64,000 bases of DNA from Lapidilactobacillus wuchangensis (lineage in GTDB: Bacteria; Bacillota; Bacilli; Lactobacillales; Lactobacillaceae): contig NZ_RHOU01000004.1 in assembly GCF_003946645.1 (NCBI RefSeq), positions 62,001 to 126,000 on the forward strand, given 5' to 3'. Of this stretch, positions 36,937 through 47,145 are shown piece after piece. Under the pieces are notes generated by a model, which was not told the DNA's origin, did not search any database, and was given only the letters and a program-made list of their open reading frames with translations. How positions within the stretch are numbered: the stretch's first letter is position 1; each line of letters opens with the position of its first letter. The translations under genes were made by a program, and so were the position numbers.

Positions 36937-37291
36937 TAGGGACTCCTTACAATTAGTTAGTTTCTTATTTTATCCAGAAAACGACTAATTGTCCAATTAT
37001 ATTTCTTTAATTTCATGAGTTAGCTATTCCTAAAGAAAACAGTTGAATAGTGCGAAAATCAGTCGCTAAGGTTATTAAATCAACGTTTAAAACGTACAAG
37101 ATAGACTGGATTTTGCTGGTTTGGGAACGAATCTTAAGATATTTATAATATTATTTCATCATACTTTCAGAAAACACTGCGCTATTTAAGAAAATCAGTT
37201 CAACGATAATTTGCCATTAATCTGAACTTATTAGTTGAGGACAAAATTGGCATTAAGTTTTTCTCAATTGGTGGAGGGGGGTACTCTCTTG
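36937..37291. other. Gap left of repeat copy 3
   Basis: AT-rich, no ORF. Contains the protease ribosome binding site; nothing else recognised. Confidence 0.35.
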
Positions 37292-38068
37292 GCCGCTCTC
37301 TAGTTGAGAGCGGCAGGGGCCCAGCGATTTTATGGGCGTGGAACATGGTGGACATCGATCTGAGCTTATTGCTGACGCAACAATCTCAGATACGAGTCTT
37401 ATTCTAACCGCTGAAGCGGCAAACGTGTTCAGAGCAGCAAACGGCTATGATTAACTGAAATAATTGCTCGATCTGGTTACACCAGCTCAATCAATTATTT
37501 GCAGTTACTCTACGCCGAAAAACCGCTGCTCCTCACACTCTATGAATAATTTCACCATTGACGCCAATCGCTGGGCCCCTGCCTGGATTAAACTAACAAA
37601 ACTGATCACCACTATTTAGCCGAACCAGATTGTGGTGACATAAAAACGGTGTGACAATCTCTATTGATTGAATAGAGGAGCCACACCTGTTTTTGCTGTT
37701 CAACTATTATTACTGGTTGAATTGAGTTAATGAATTCCACTAGCATTGTCTTAAGCGCTAATAACTGTGAAGTGTGCCACCTCAACTCCAGACGGAATGG
37801 AGGGATCTTGGCGTCAGCCGCCAAATTGTTCTTAGTGGCTGTGCCACTTAGAACAAGGCTTGTATTTGAGATTGTCGCGCAGCAATAAGCTCAAATCAAT
37901 GCCGGCCGCGTTCCACACCAAGCAGCCCGCAATGTAGTCAAAACCGGCTCTTTTTTACCACCTTGATCAGGTTTTAATGGTTTTGAACTTTGGTTTTTAA
38001 TTGGTTTAATCAATGCCGACAGCGTTCCACAACCAGCAAGCCCGTGATGGAGTCAAACTCAATTCAGG
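37292..38068. repeat. Large structured intergenic repeat, copy 3 (full, inverted orientation, plus fragment)
   Basis: It opens with a 9-bp hairpin (37292-37314), then a module bounded by a perfect 18-bp inverted repeat (37312-37329, 37566-37583). Hairpin 1 (37358-37391) has compensated arms ATCTGAG/CTCAGAT, and hairpin 2 is decayed here. The central hairpin at 37642-37694 has CGGTGTG/CACACC-type arms. The opposite module has hairpin 2 at 37826-37856 and hairpin 1 at 37864-37896. A further fragment of the module end lies at about 38010-38068. Located between divergent genes. Confidence 0.85.
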
Positions 38069-38287
38069 TTTAACACTTTCGATTTTTTTATAATACGCCA
38101 CTTTTGAAAAAGACAATCAAAAAAGTGACTGGCGGTCATTGACAGCCAATCCGTTAAGAACTAAAATGAAAAGCACTATGTAAATGACTACTGGTCATGA
38201 AAAAATAAAGCTAAAAATACTCGTTAAATGGCGGTGACATCATTTTTCTAGAGCAAATTTATCAATGAAAGAAGAAAAGTGAAGTCA

Positions 38288-39784
38288 ATGAATCGAAATC
38301 GGAAATTATTAGTAACTTTTGCCTTGATCTTATCGAATACCATGGCTGGTCTGGATGGGACCATTGTTAATACCGCTTTGCCAGCGATTATTAGTGATCT
38401 GCATGGGATTCAGTATATGGGCTGGATTGTGGCAATCTTTCTATTGGGGATGGCAGTTTCCACGCCTTTGTGGAGTAAGTTTGGCGAACGTAAGGGAAAT
38501 AAATTAGCTTATATTGTGGCGACAGCTATGTTTGCTATTGGTGCGTTGTTACAAGGGATCGCCCCTAATATTGTTTGGTTCGTCGCGGCCCGGGGGTTCA
38601 TGGGTATCGGCGCTGGTGGGATGAACACCATTCCCTTTATTATTTATGCCCAACTTTTCAAAAATATGAAACGGCGGGCCCAAGTCATTGGCATTGCCAC
38701 CGCTAGTTTCAGCACCGGTTCGATTATTGGGCCGCTACTAGGTGGTTGGCTGGTCGATACTTTTAGCTGGCATTGGGTCTTTTTCCTCAATATTCCCATT
38801 GCCTTAGTCTCAATTTTATTAGTCGCTATTTTCTTCCAGTTACCAGTTGAATTGAATCGTCATCCCGTCGATTATCAAGGCGCTGCTTTAATGGTTTTAG
38901 GTTTGAGTTCGATTTTGGTGGGGATTCAGCTATTAGGAACGACTTCGATTTGGGTGACTATTTTATTATTCGTTCTGGGCTTAGCATTATTATGGCGAAT
39001 GAATCGCGTTGAAAATCGAGTCACTGATCCAATTGTCCCAAATCGCCTGTTTAAAAACGGTAAATTAATGTTGGACTTTACTTTATTTGCCATTCTTTGG
39101 GGCGCTTTTGTAGCTTTCAACATTTATATTCCCATGTGGGCTCAAGGTATTATGGGGCTGAGTGCTCTGATTGGTGGAATGACCCAGATTCCTGGTTCAA
39201 TTACGAACTTTGTCGGTTCGGAAATCGGCCCCTTATTTCAGCGGCGTTTAGGCCGTTATGGCATTGTGGCTTGGGGAACCCTGGCATTTTTAGTCACATT
39301 TATTGGCATGGCGCTAGCCACTCAGCAGACTAGTTATGGTTTCCTATTAGTGATGGGCGTTTTCGAAGGCTTGGGCCTAGGTTTATGTTTTAATGTTTTA
39401 CAAGTCGCCGTCCAAAATGATGCTGAAATACAAGATGTGCCCATTGCCACGTCTTTTGCCTATTTGATTCGTATTTTGAGTCAGACATTTATGTCGTCGA
39501 TTTACGGCGTGATTTTGAATCGGGCGCTGCGGGCTGGCGTGGCAGCAAGTCATCAGCAAATCACCATGAGCATGTTGAATAAACTCAGTAATTCGAAAAC
39601 TTCTGGTAGTTTGCCAACGCAATTATTACCACAAATGCGACGGATTCTTTTTCAAGGGATTCATCAAATTATGTTGACGGCTTTGGCACTAGTTTTAGTC
39701 GTAACCGTCATTTTAATTTTTGTTTTCCGGCATTTATGGCAACAACACCGCCATACCGCTAAACAACTTGAGGCGAGCAAATGA
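38288..39784 (+). CDS. MFS multidrug efflux transporter, DHA2 (14-TM) family
   Basis: A 498-residue membrane protein. LDGTIVNTALPAI in TM1 is the DHA2 signature, and KFGERKGNKLAYIVA is a divergent loop 2-3. TM5 motif C reads STGSIIGPLLGGWL. Unlike the pump at 20403 it lacks a Gln-rich outer loop. Start uncertain between GTG 38279 and ATG 38288; the ribosome binding site is weak (AAGTGAAG). It overlaps the TetR gene by 4 bp (ATGA). Confidence 0.87.
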   Translation: MNRNRKLLVTFALILSNTMAGLDGTIVNTALPAIISDLHGIQYMGWIVAIFLLGMAVSTPLWSKFGERKGNKLAYIVATAMFAIGALLQGIAPNIVWFVAARGFMGIGAGGMNTIPFIIYAQLFKNMKRRAQVIGIATASFSTGSIIGPLLGGWLVDTFSWHWVFFLNIPIALVSILLVAIFFQLPVELNRHPVDYQGAALMVLGLSSILVGIQLLGTTSIWVTILLFVLGLALLWRMNRVENRVTDPIVPNRLFKNGKLMLDFTLFAILWGAFVAFNIYIPMWAQGIMGLSALIGGMTQIPGSITNFVGSEIGPLFQRRLGRYGIVAWGTLAFLVTFIGMALATQQTSYGFLLVMGVFEGLGLGLCFNVLQVAVQNDAEIQDVPIATSFAYLIRILSQTFMSSIYGVILNRALRAGVAASHQQITMSMLNKLSNSKTSGSLPTQLLPQMRRILFQGIHQIMLTALALVLVVTVILIFVFRHLWQQHRHTAKQLEASK

Positions 39785-40371
39785 CGACGCGCTCAGAGAA
39801 AGTTCAAGCGACACGACAGAAATTGATTCAGGTCACTGATGAGTTAATTAATCAGCGTGGTTTTGAAAATATTTCGGTGGCTGATATTACGCAAGCCTGT
39901 GGAATCGCCAAGGGCACTTTTTACAACTATTTTTCGAAAAAAGAAGCCATTTTTGCGGAAATTAGTCAGGCTCATTTCAGTCAGTTGGATGCGTTGATCA
40001 CGGACATTCCCGCCGACCAAACGGCAACTCAAACTTTAAGTCATTATCTGATCGAATTTATGACAATTATTACCACGGCCGGGGTAACTCGGGCTCGCGA
40101 TTGGATTCGCTTTGTGGTGATTCCTAGTCCGGCGCCCAATAAATGGGATTTTGATGCTGCTAAGCTAAGGACCTTGTTAAAGCAATTAATTGCAAAAAAA
40201 CAATTGGCAGAAACGACGCCAGTTGAGCAACTGGCTGATTTCTTGGTGACTTATTTATACGGCTTGGTTTTTGGCTGGGGGATGAGTGATCAGGTTGAGC
40301 CCCAGTCGGCAATTGTGACGTTTTGTCAGCTGATTTTGCCGGTTATTTTGCAACCATATCTGTTGGCGTAA
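39781..40371 (+). CDS. TetR-family regulator, translationally coupled to the MFS pump
   Basis: A 196-residue protein with the HTH at residues about 28-66 (SVADITQACGIAKGTFYNYF, then SKKEAIF). Its ATG overlaps the pump stop codon, so pump and regulator are made together. Autoregulation of the pair is likely. Confidence 0.88.
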   Translation: MTTRSEKVQATRQKLIQVTDELINQRGFENISVADITQACGIAKGTFYNYFSKKEAIFAEISQAHFSQLDALITDIPADQTATQTLSHYLIEFMTIITTAGVTRARDWIRFVVIPSPAPNKWDFDAAKLRTLLKQLIAKKQLAETTPVEQLADFLVTYLYGLVFGWGMSDQVEPQSAIVTFCQLILPVILQPYLLA

Positions 40372-40400
40372 TTGCTACTGGCACGCTGTCTAAAATTTTT

Positions 40401-40429
40401 TTGCGATTGCGTCGGGAAACTGTGATAAT
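40401..40429 (+). promoter_or_regulatory. Probable promoter
   Basis: TTGCGA (40401-40406) and GATAAT (40424-40429), spacing 17 nt, upstream of the gene at 40472. Confidence 0.55.
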
Positions 40430-40471
40430 GGAGAGTAATACCGAATTCATTAAAATTCAGGAGTGACGCTT

Positions 40472-41905
40472 ATGGATCAAGAAGATTTCGCCAAGATTGC
40501 TTTAGCGGTACGTAACTTACCAACTGTTCGCCAGCCTTTCCCTGAAAATATTGACCAAGTGGGGCTGCAGCGTGACATGAATCAAATCAGTCGCCTATTA
40601 AACCGTGATTTAGACGACGCTGAAGTGGCCATGAGTTATTTAGGTGAAGTCATTCTGTTCGAACGGCTCTTCTTCAATCGTAGTTTGCAACAAATAACGG
40701 TGGCTTCATTGGCCGATTTGGTTTTGGTAGCCTTGCCAGCTATTGGGACGACTACTGAAGAATTAACTGATTTTGTTGGCGCAATTTTTTATTTTTGCCA
40801 ATTAATTGCTGCCAACGAATTAATTGCCAATAGTTCGTTAATGGGCGCCAACTTTATTGATGCAGTGCGACAACGACGGCCTGAACTGACGGATGACATT
40901 GCGGCAGCCGATGAGGACAGTGACAGTCGGTTGGCCATGGGGTTAAGCAATCATTTCTTTACGGAACAGTTAGTATTGCTGCCAGCTGGTCTGACCTCGT
41001 TTTATAGCCAAGATGCCCAAGGAACGGTTGACTTTGCTGAATTTATTGAACAGACTGAGCAGCAACAGGATCCGGCTTTGTTGGCGGCGACACTACTGTT
41101 ATTTATTGGTGACGAACCAGGCTATTTGAAAATACTAGCTTGGGCGCCAACGTCAGACCGAGCAATGACAGCCGTCAGTACTTTTGTGTCGTTTTGGCGC
41201 TTGCCAGCACAGTTAACGGCTGCTGGCCTACTTACTGTGATGCAAAGTTACCAGAATTACTTAGATTTTTGCGTGGCGAAGCAATTATTGAGTCGCGCTA
41301 CTGCTGAACAAATTCGACTGTTGGGTAATCATTATTTACTGGAAGAAGTTTATCATGATCCCGCTCAATCTCAAGCAATGGCTGCTAAAATCTTCTCCGG
41401 CGTTGGTCAGCGGTTAAATATCGCGGCTGGGCGGCAAGCACTGCTGCAAAACCCTTATCCAATCAAAAAGTCAACAGCAACCATCGACGGCATATTCCGA
41501 GTTCAGTTAAAATTAAGCACGAAATTGGATCAGCATCAATTAGATCTTGAACTAAATCGGGCCCGTAAATTTTTAGCAATTTTCACTGGTGATGTCACTG
41601 GTGACGAGCTGCCTGAATTAAATTTGTTTATGTCCTTCGTCTTGAAAATCCATCAAACGATGGTCAAGCAGTACAATCGGCGGCTAAGTCAGTGGACTTA
41701 TCAAAGTTTATTGGATTGTTTAGAAACGCTTTTTGAAGCTGATACACAATTGGCGGCTAAGCCAACAATTCTGCGCTTTTTACAGTTATATCTGTTCACT
41801 TTAGATGATGAAGGCGCCGTTAAAAATGCCGACATGCTGTTCACCGCGATTGAAGATGCGGCCGATACTTATCTCTGCCACAGCGCTTCGTTGCTAGCAA
41901 AATAA
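40472..41905 (+). CDS. Hypothetical helical protein
   Basis: A 477-residue acidic, soluble, largely helical protein, rich in Leu, Ala, Gln and Asp, without signal peptide, membrane helix, Cys pairs or nucleotide-binding motif. I recognise no family. AGGAG at 40460-40464 selects the ATG at 40472. It stands alone behind its own promoter and ends before a 31-bp dyad (41961-41991). Confidence 0.7.
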   Translation: MDQEDFAKIALAVRNLPTVRQPFPENIDQVGLQRDMNQISRLLNRDLDDAEVAMSYLGEVILFERLFFNRSLQQITVASLADLVLVALPAIGTTTEELTDFVGAIFYFCQLIAANELIANSSLMGANFIDAVRQRRPELTDDIAAADEDSDSRLAMGLSNHFFTEQLVLLPAGLTSFYSQDAQGTVDFAEFIEQTEQQQDPALLAATLLLFIGDEPGYLKILAWAPTSDRAMTAVSTFVSFWRLPAQLTAAGLLTVMQSYQNYLDFCVAKQLLSRATAEQIRLLGNHYLLEEVYHDPAQSQAMAAKIFSGVGQRLNIAAGRQALLQNPYPIKKSTATIDGIFRVQLKLSTKLDQHQLDLELNRARKFLAIFTGDVTGDELPELNLFMSFVLKIHQTMVKQYNRRLSQWTYQSLLDCLETLFEADTQLAAKPTILRFLQLYLFTLDDEGAVKNADMLFTAIEDAADTYLCHSASLLAK

Positions 41906-41960
41906 CGAACCTGACTAGTTAAACCAGCATAATTTTCCCCCTTAATCTTCGCCTATGTTA

Positions 41961-41991
41961 AACTGACAACACATTAATGATGTTGTCAGTT
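41961..41991. promoter_or_regulatory. Dyad upstream of the aldo/keto reductase
   Basis: AACTGACAACA and TGTTGTCAGTT are perfect 11-bp arms with a 9-nt spacer, without a U tract, 27 bp before the start codon. More like an operator or leader hairpin than a terminator. Confidence 0.5.
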
Positions 41992-42017
41992 GGCGTTGCA
42001 GATTAGGGGGATTTTTA

Positions 42018-42878
42018 ATGGCACAATCAGCGACTTATCGATTAGCAAACGGGGTTCAAATTCCGGTGTTAGGATTTGGCACAATTTTACCAGCGGGTCC
42101 AGTCACTGAGCAGGCAGTTGCTACGGCAGTCAAGGCTGGCTATCGCTTGTTTGACACTGCTGCGGCCTATCACAATGAAAGTAGCGTGGGGCGAGGATTG
42201 CAGGCGGCCTTAAACAGTGGTCAAGTAACTCGTGGGGAATTATTTATGAGTGGTAAAGTCTGGTATCAACAGCGCAGTTATCAGGCTACCAAGCAATCAT
42301 TTGCAGAAACTTTGGCAAAATTACAGCTGGACTATTTAGATTTGTATCTGATCCATTGGCCGGCAAATGCACGCTGGCATCAAAACTGGCAAGCCTTAAA
42401 TGCTGAGACTTGGCGGGCATTAGAAGATTTATATCATGCTGGTCAAGTGCGGGCCATTGGGGTGTCGAATTTTTCGGTGGCACAATTACAAGCCTTACAA
42501 ACAACAGCCACGGTGCTGCCCCAAGTCAATCAAATTGAATATCATCCTGATTTTGCTCAAGTCGCCATTGCCGAGTATTGCCAACAGCACGAGATTGTTG
42601 TGGAAGCTTGGCGACCGTTTGGCGGTCCTGAAAGTTCTGTTATGCAAGCGCCAGTGATTCGTCAGTTGGCAGCACTTTATCAGAAACAACCGGCACAGAT
42701 TATTTTGCGGTGGCTATTACAGAAGCAGATTATTCCGTTGCCAAAATCTAGCAATCCAGCGCATGCAGCTAGTAATACTGAAATTTTTGATTTTGAGTTG
42801 ACTGCTGCCGAAATGTTGCAACTTGATCAGCTGAATCGGGGCACAACTAGTTATGATCCTGAGACCTATCATTCATAA
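42018..42878 (+). CDS. Aldo/keto reductase
   Basis: A 286-residue NADPH-dependent reductase. The catalytic Asp/Tyr are in LFDTAAAYHNES, the Lys in MSGKVWYQ and the His in LYLIHWP. The cofactor-binding segment is LPKSSNPAHAASN. AGGGGG precedes the ATG. Single gene, convergent with the DNA glycosylase gene across repeat copy 4. Substrate unknown. Confidence 0.9.
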   Translation: MAQSATYRLANGVQIPVLGFGTILPAGPVTEQAVATAVKAGYRLFDTAAAYHNESSVGRGLQAALNSGQVTRGELFMSGKVWYQQRSYQATKQSFAETLAKLQLDYLDLYLIHWPANARWHQNWQALNAETWRALEDLYHAGQVRAIGVSNFSVAQLQALQTTATVLPQVNQIEYHPDFAQVAIAEYCQQHEIVVEAWRPFGGPESSVMQAPVIRQLAALYQKQPAQIILRWLLQKQIIPLPKSSNPAHAASNTEIFDFELTAAEMLQLDQLNRGTTSYDPETYHS

Positions 42879-42929
42879 ATGGGCTGATATAAAACAATTG
42901 CGCAAACACCTTAAAACCTGATAATGATG

Positions 42930-43606
42930 CTGAAACAGAATGGTGTCTGACTGCATTCCGTGCTGCTTGGCGTGGAACGCTGCCGGCGTTGATTTGAGCT
43001 TATTGCTTCGCAACAATCTCAAATGCAAGCCTTATCGTAAGTGCTAAAGCACTAACGATAATTTGGCGGCTGACGCCAAGATCCCTCCATTCCGTCTGGA
43101 GTTGAGTTAGTGCACTTTACATTTGCTAGTGTTTAAGGCAGTGTTAGCGGGATTCATTAACTCAATTCAATCAGTAATAATTAGTTAAATAGCACAAAAG
43201 AATGGTGTGAGCAACTCTATTATCAAGTAGAGATTGTCACACCATTTTTGTTTCACCACAATCTGGTTTGGCAAAATAGTGGTGCTTTATTCTGCAAGTT
43301 TAATCCAGGCAGGGGCCCAGCGATTGGCGTCAATGGTGAAATTATTCTTACCGTCTTTAGCGGTTAGAATAAGGCTTGTATTTGAGATTGTTGCGGAGCA
43401 ATAAGCTCAAATCAACGCCCACCATGTTCCACGCCCATAAAATCGCTGGGCCCCTGCCGCTTTCGACTGAGGAGCGACTAACATCAAAACTACGGCTCTA
43501 AAGCTCAAATCAATGTCGGCAGCGTTCCACAACCCGCCGACCGCAACGGAGTTGTTCACTATTCCGTCAAAAGCCAGTTAAGTTTTAAATCGGCCAGCAA
43601 TCGCCT
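42930..43606. repeat. Large structured intergenic repeat, copy 4 (full, plus fragment)
   Basis: First module: hairpin 1 (42992-43024) and hairpin 2 (43032-43061, TTATCGT/ACGATAA with AGTGCT/AGCACT). Central hairpin 43201-43246 (AATGGTGTGA/TCACACCATT). Second module bounded by a perfect 18-bp inverted repeat (43308-43325, 43441-43458) with hairpin 2 at 43342-43372 (TTATTCT/AGAATAA) and hairpin 1 at 43380-43412. A partial extra module end follows at about 43500-43606. Located between convergent genes. Confidence 0.88.
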
Positions 43607-43652
43607 TCCTGAATGGAAAAAATGTTGTACAATTCAGCAAAATTAATCTTTG

Positions 43653-44300
43653 TTACTTAAACAGATGGAATGGCTCTGTCGTGAGGCCAAGATCTAGCGC
43701 CCGATACATGTACCGGGCAGCAACTGATGAGTATGGGCGCCATTTGGCACATTTTTTCTGAACCGCCTTGGCGTGGTAATCGTCGGTATGATAAGTCCAG
43801 CCATAGCCTTGTAAAAAAGCCAAATCTTCAAATGGCAGCACATTTGGCCGGTCCAAGGAAAAAATGAGATACATTTTTGCGGACCAATTGCCAATTCCTT
43901 TAATTTTAGTGAGCTCCTTAATGACTTCTTGGTCAGATTTTGTGGCCAATTCTGGTAATTTTAATGCGCCACTAGTGACGGCTGCCGTTAAATTATGAAT
44001 GTAGCCAATTTTTGCATGGGAGATGCCGATTTGTCGAATTTCTGCAGCTGACAGTTTGGCAATGGCTTGGGGCGTGATTTGGCCGCCGCACAAATCTTCT
44101 AGTCGGGCGGTGAGGACGGCGGCGACTTTGTTGGATAACATTTGGCCGACGATTTGGCTAGTTAGGAAGGCATAGCCGTCAGTTTCGACCTGATAATCAA
44201 GCGGCCCGACCATTTTCATTACTTTGGCCAGGTGTTTGTCTTTTTGGACTAAGTACTGAACAGCTGGCGTGGTGGCAGATAGATGTTGGATTGTAGCCAT
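43653..44300 (-). CDS. DNA-3-methyladenine glycosylase (AlkA-like, HhH-GPD)
   Basis: A 215-residue base-excision repair enzyme. LTKIKGIGNWSAKMYLIFSL near residue 128 is the helix-hairpin-helix. LPFEDLAFLQGY near 155 carries the catalytic Asp of the GPD loop. It lacks the four-Cys iron-sulfur cluster of endonuclease III, which fits the AlkA branch that removes alkylated purines. GAGG lies 7 nt before the ATG. Confidence 0.87.
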   Translation of the reverse strand: MATIQHLSATTPAVQYLVQKDKHLAKVMKMVGPLDYQVETDGYAFLTSQIVGQMLSNKVAAVLTARLEDLCGGQITPQAIAKLSAAEIRQIGISHAKIGYIHNLTAAVTSGALKLPELATKSDQEVIKELTKIKGIGNWSAKMYLIFSLDRPNVLPFEDLAFLQGYGWTYHTDDYHAKAVQKKCAKWRPYSSVAARYMYRALDLGLTTEPFHLFK

Positions 44301-44491
44301 ATTTTAACCTCGGTTCTGTTTTTAATGGTTGCAGAATTGGTGTTTAATTGCAATTCTTTAGCTTACAAAAAGTATTGGTCTCGAATTTCTTTCTCAATGT
44401 GGTTAAAAGCAGCCAAAAGGTTTATGCTATGAGCAACGTTTCGTTGGTTTAAACTAATGAACCATCACAAAATGATTTGCGGGGGATTGAC

Positions 44492-45178
44492 ATGAAAAAA
44501 GTATTGATTGTGCTAACAAATGTGACGCGTTACCAGGGAACTGATGAGCCGACTGGTTTGTGGTTAGGCGAGGCGGCCGAATTCATCACTGCCTTACAAA
44601 AAGCAGGGATTGCCTATGATTTTGCTAGTCCTAAAGGTGGCTTCGTGCCATTGGATCCGCGGAGTATGAAGTATACAGACGCCGAGATGATGAGCGTTTA
44701 TGAATCTGCTGATTTTAAAGAGCGCGCCTTGACGCATTCATTGGCCGCGGCGACGGTTGATCCTAGCGACTATCAAGCCATTTATTTTACTGGCGGCCAT
44801 GGCGTCATGTGGGATTTCCCGGATGATGCGAATTTGCAGCGGCTGACTTTGGCTATTTACCAGAATAACGGTTGGGTTTTGTCGGTTTGTCATGGCATTG
44901 CTGGCTTGTTGAATGTCCGTGACGCCGCCGGCCAATATTTGATCAACGGCCGGACAATCACTGGTTTTACTAAGACGGAAGAAATTCTCGCCGGCAAAAA
45001 ACGGGTGGTGCCGTTCTTGAATCAGCAAGTCGCCACTGATCATGGCGCTCATTTTATAAAAAAGCGTGCTTACAGTGAGTTTGCTACTCAAGATGGTCAT
45101 TTCATTACGGGGCAGAATCCATTTTCAGTGAAAGCAGTCGCGAACCTATTTTTAGAAAATATTCAAAAGGAGCAATAA
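44492..45178 (+). CDS. DJ-1/PfpI family protein (Hsp31-like)
   Basis: A 228-residue member of the class I glutamine-amidotransferase-like superfamily. LSVCHGIAGLL near residue 133 is the nucleophile elbow with Cys, and EAAEF near residue 25 gives the conserved Glu. YFTGGHGVMWDFP near residue 95 is typical of Hsp31/glyoxalase III-like proteins that act on glyoxals or damaged proteins. GGGGG before the ATG at 44492. First gene of an operon with ArsR and an oxidoreductase. Confidence 0.87.
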   Translation: MKKVLIVLTNVTRYQGTDEPTGLWLGEAAEFITALQKAGIAYDFASPKGGFVPLDPRSMKYTDAEMMSVYESADFKERALTHSLAAATVDPSDYQAIYFTGGHGVMWDFPDDANLQRLTLAIYQNNGWVLSVCHGIAGLLNVRDAAGQYLINGRTITGFTKTEEILAGKKRVVPFLNQQVATDHGAHFIKKRAYSEFATQDGHFITGQNPFSVKAVANLFLENIQKEQ

Positions 45179-45181
45179 TTG

Positions 45182-45520
45182 ATGACCAATCAAGCAGCAC
45201 TCATGACTAAGAAAAGTTTCGTTGAATGTCAGCCAATGTTAACGGCGCTAGGCGATGAAAATCGTCAAAATATTCTCTTGGCCTTAGTCAACACCACTTG
45301 CCAAACTGGTTTACGGGTTGGCGAAATTACGAGTCTGGTGAATTTGTCACGGCCAGCAGTCTCGCATCACCTGAAAATTTTGCGTGAGGCTGGGCTAATT
45401 AAGAAGCGTCAAGAAGGAACCATGAATTTCTATGCCGCCGATATTAGAACTAATTTTGCTAAGTTGCGCCAGCTATTAGATGCCGTTCAGCAATTGCAGG
45501 AGGCCCATGACCATGACTAA
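45182..45520 (+). CDS. ArsR-family regulator
   Basis: A 112-residue winged-helix protein. LVNLSRPAVSHHLKILREAG is the recognition helix region, preceded by ALGDENRQNILLAL. It has no obvious metal-binding Cys pair (ELCVCDL is absent), so it probably senses a non-metal signal. AAGGAG selects the ATG at 45182. It overlaps the following reductase gene by 8 bp, and DJ-1 precedes by 3 bp: a tight three-gene operon, probably for carbonyl or oxidative stress. Confidence 0.88.
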   Translation: MTNQAALMTKKSFVECQPMLTALGDENRQNILLALVNTTCQTGLRVGEITSLVNLSRPAVSHHLKILREAGLIKKRQEGTMNFYAADIRTNFAKLRQLLDAVQQLQEAHDHD

Positions 45521-46520
45521 ACTAATGTCAGCCCTTGTCGCAGCACACACTCATTCGCAACCACAAATAAAACAAATTCCCCGACCTGAATTAAAGCCTA
45601 ATGAAGTTCTGGTTGCCGTGGCCGCCGCTAGTATTAATCCCGTTGATCAGAAGTATCGTTTACTGCATTACAGTATGAAATTGACCACAGTTTATCCGCT
45701 AACTTTAGGTAATGATTTTTCGGGAACGATTGTGGCGCGTGGTGCCCAAGCACTTGACTTTAAAGTGGGGGACCAAGTTTACGGGCGAGTTAATCATGAT
45801 CGTACTGGTACCTTCGCGGAATATTTGGCAATCGATCAAACGGCAATTGCTAAAGTGCCAACTAATTTGTCTTTAACGGCGGCGGCTGCCGTGCCCCTGG
45901 TTGGCTTAACGGCTTATCAGGCTCTGATGGAAATTTTGGCATTGCAAGCTGGTCAAAAGATTTTTATTAATGCTGGTAGTGGTGGCGTTGGTAGTATGGC
46001 AATTCAGCTTGCCCATGCTCAAGGCGCTGAAGTTGCTACGACTGTTAGTGAGCGGAATCGGCAATTAGTGGCCGATTTAGGTGCTGATCATATTTCGGAT
46101 TATCATCAAGTGGATTTTTCGACCATTTTGCACGATTATGATGCCGTGTTTGATACTCACGGTGGTGCTGATACCCAGAAAGCACTCAGTATTCTACGGC
46201 CTGGTGGTAAATTAGTGTCAATTGCCAATTTACCAACGGCTGAATTTGCCCGGGAACGCCATTTAGGTAAAATCCGCGAGTTGGGCTTTGCCATGGCCAG
46301 TAGTCAATTGACTAAAATCGCTCAGCAACAACAGGTTAGCTATCAATTCTTGTTGATGCACGCCAGCGGTCAACAATTAAATCAGCTAACTAATCTAATC
46401 GAACATCAGCAGTTGCGTCCAATTATCGACCGCACCTATCCTTTTGCTGAAATAAAACAGGCGCTGGATTATGCTGAGCAAGGTCACGTGACTGGCAAAG
46501 TGGTTGTTACCATGAAGTAA
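45513..46520 (+). CDS. Zinc-independent quinone oxidoreductase (MDR family)
   Basis: A 335-residue NADPH-dependent reductase. LGNDFSGTIVARG and VGDQVYGR are the GroES-like domain. INAGSGGVGSMAIQLA near residue 150 is the nucleotide-binding AxxGxVG region of quinone reductases. It has no structural or catalytic zinc Cys. GGAGG at 45498-45502 selects the ATG at 45513, 10 nt away. Last gene of the DJ-1/ArsR operon. Confidence 0.88.
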   Translation: MTKLMSALVAAHTHSQPQIKQIPRPELKPNEVLVAVAAASINPVDQKYRLLHYSMKLTTVYPLTLGNDFSGTIVARGAQALDFKVGDQVYGRVNHDRTGTFAEYLAIDQTAIAKVPTNLSLTAAAAVPLVGLTAYQALMEILALQAGQKIFINAGSGGVGSMAIQLAHAQGAEVATTVSERNRQLVADLGADHISDYHQVDFSTILHDYDAVFDTHGGADTQKALSILRPGGKLVSIANLPTAEFARERHLGKIRELGFAMASSQLTKIAQQQQVSYQFLLMHASGQQLNQLTNLIEHQQLRPIIDRTYPFAEIKQALDYAEQGHVTGKVVVTMK

Positions 46521-46550
46521 TTGCACGTGATTAGTTGAAAGAAAAAAGTG

Positions 46551-47088
46551 TTAAAACAGAATTGAGTTCGACTGCATTGCGGGCTTGCTGGTTGTGGAAC
46601 GCGGCCGGCATTGATTTGAGTTTATTGCTGCGCAACAATCTCAAATACAAGCCTTCTCGTAAGTGCTAAAGCACCAACGAGAATTTGGCGGCTGACAACC
46701 ACGCCCTCCATTCCGTCTGGAGTTTAGGTGGTGCACTTCATCGTTGTTAGTGCTTGAGGCAGTTGCAGTGGGATTAATCAACTTATTTCAAATCGTTGTC
46801 ACAACTGAACAGTAATACCAAAAAAAGTCTGTTTGAAAGTTCTCTGGTTAAATTCCAGAAAGATTGTCAAACAGACTTATTAATTTGCTGCAATTTGTTT
46901 TTCCAAATAGTGGTGCTCAGTTCTGTTAGTTAATACAGGTGGTTGCTGGGCGATTGGCGTCAGCTGTGAAATTTGTCTTGCTGCTTTAGCAGCTAGTCAA
47001 AGCCTCGTATTTGAGATTGTTGCGTTAGCAATAAGCTCAAATCGATGGCCACGGCGTTCCACGCCAGTAAAATCGCCCAGCAACCACC
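46551..47088. repeat. Large structured intergenic repeat, copy 5 (full)
   Basis: First module: hairpin 1 (46614-46646) and hairpin 2 (46654-46683, TTCTCGT/ACGAGAA). Central hairpin 46825-46878 (AAGTCTGTTTGA/TCAAACAGACTT). Second module bounded by 46937-46955 and 47071-47088 (AGGTGGTTGCTGGGCGATT type), with hairpin 2 at 46972-47000 (one mismatch) and hairpin 1 at 47009-47042. Located between convergent genes. Confidence 0.87.
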
Positions 47089-47145
47089 CTCCTCAATTGG
47101 GGAAGACTAACATAGATTTAAATCGTTAATCAGCTAAAATTTCAG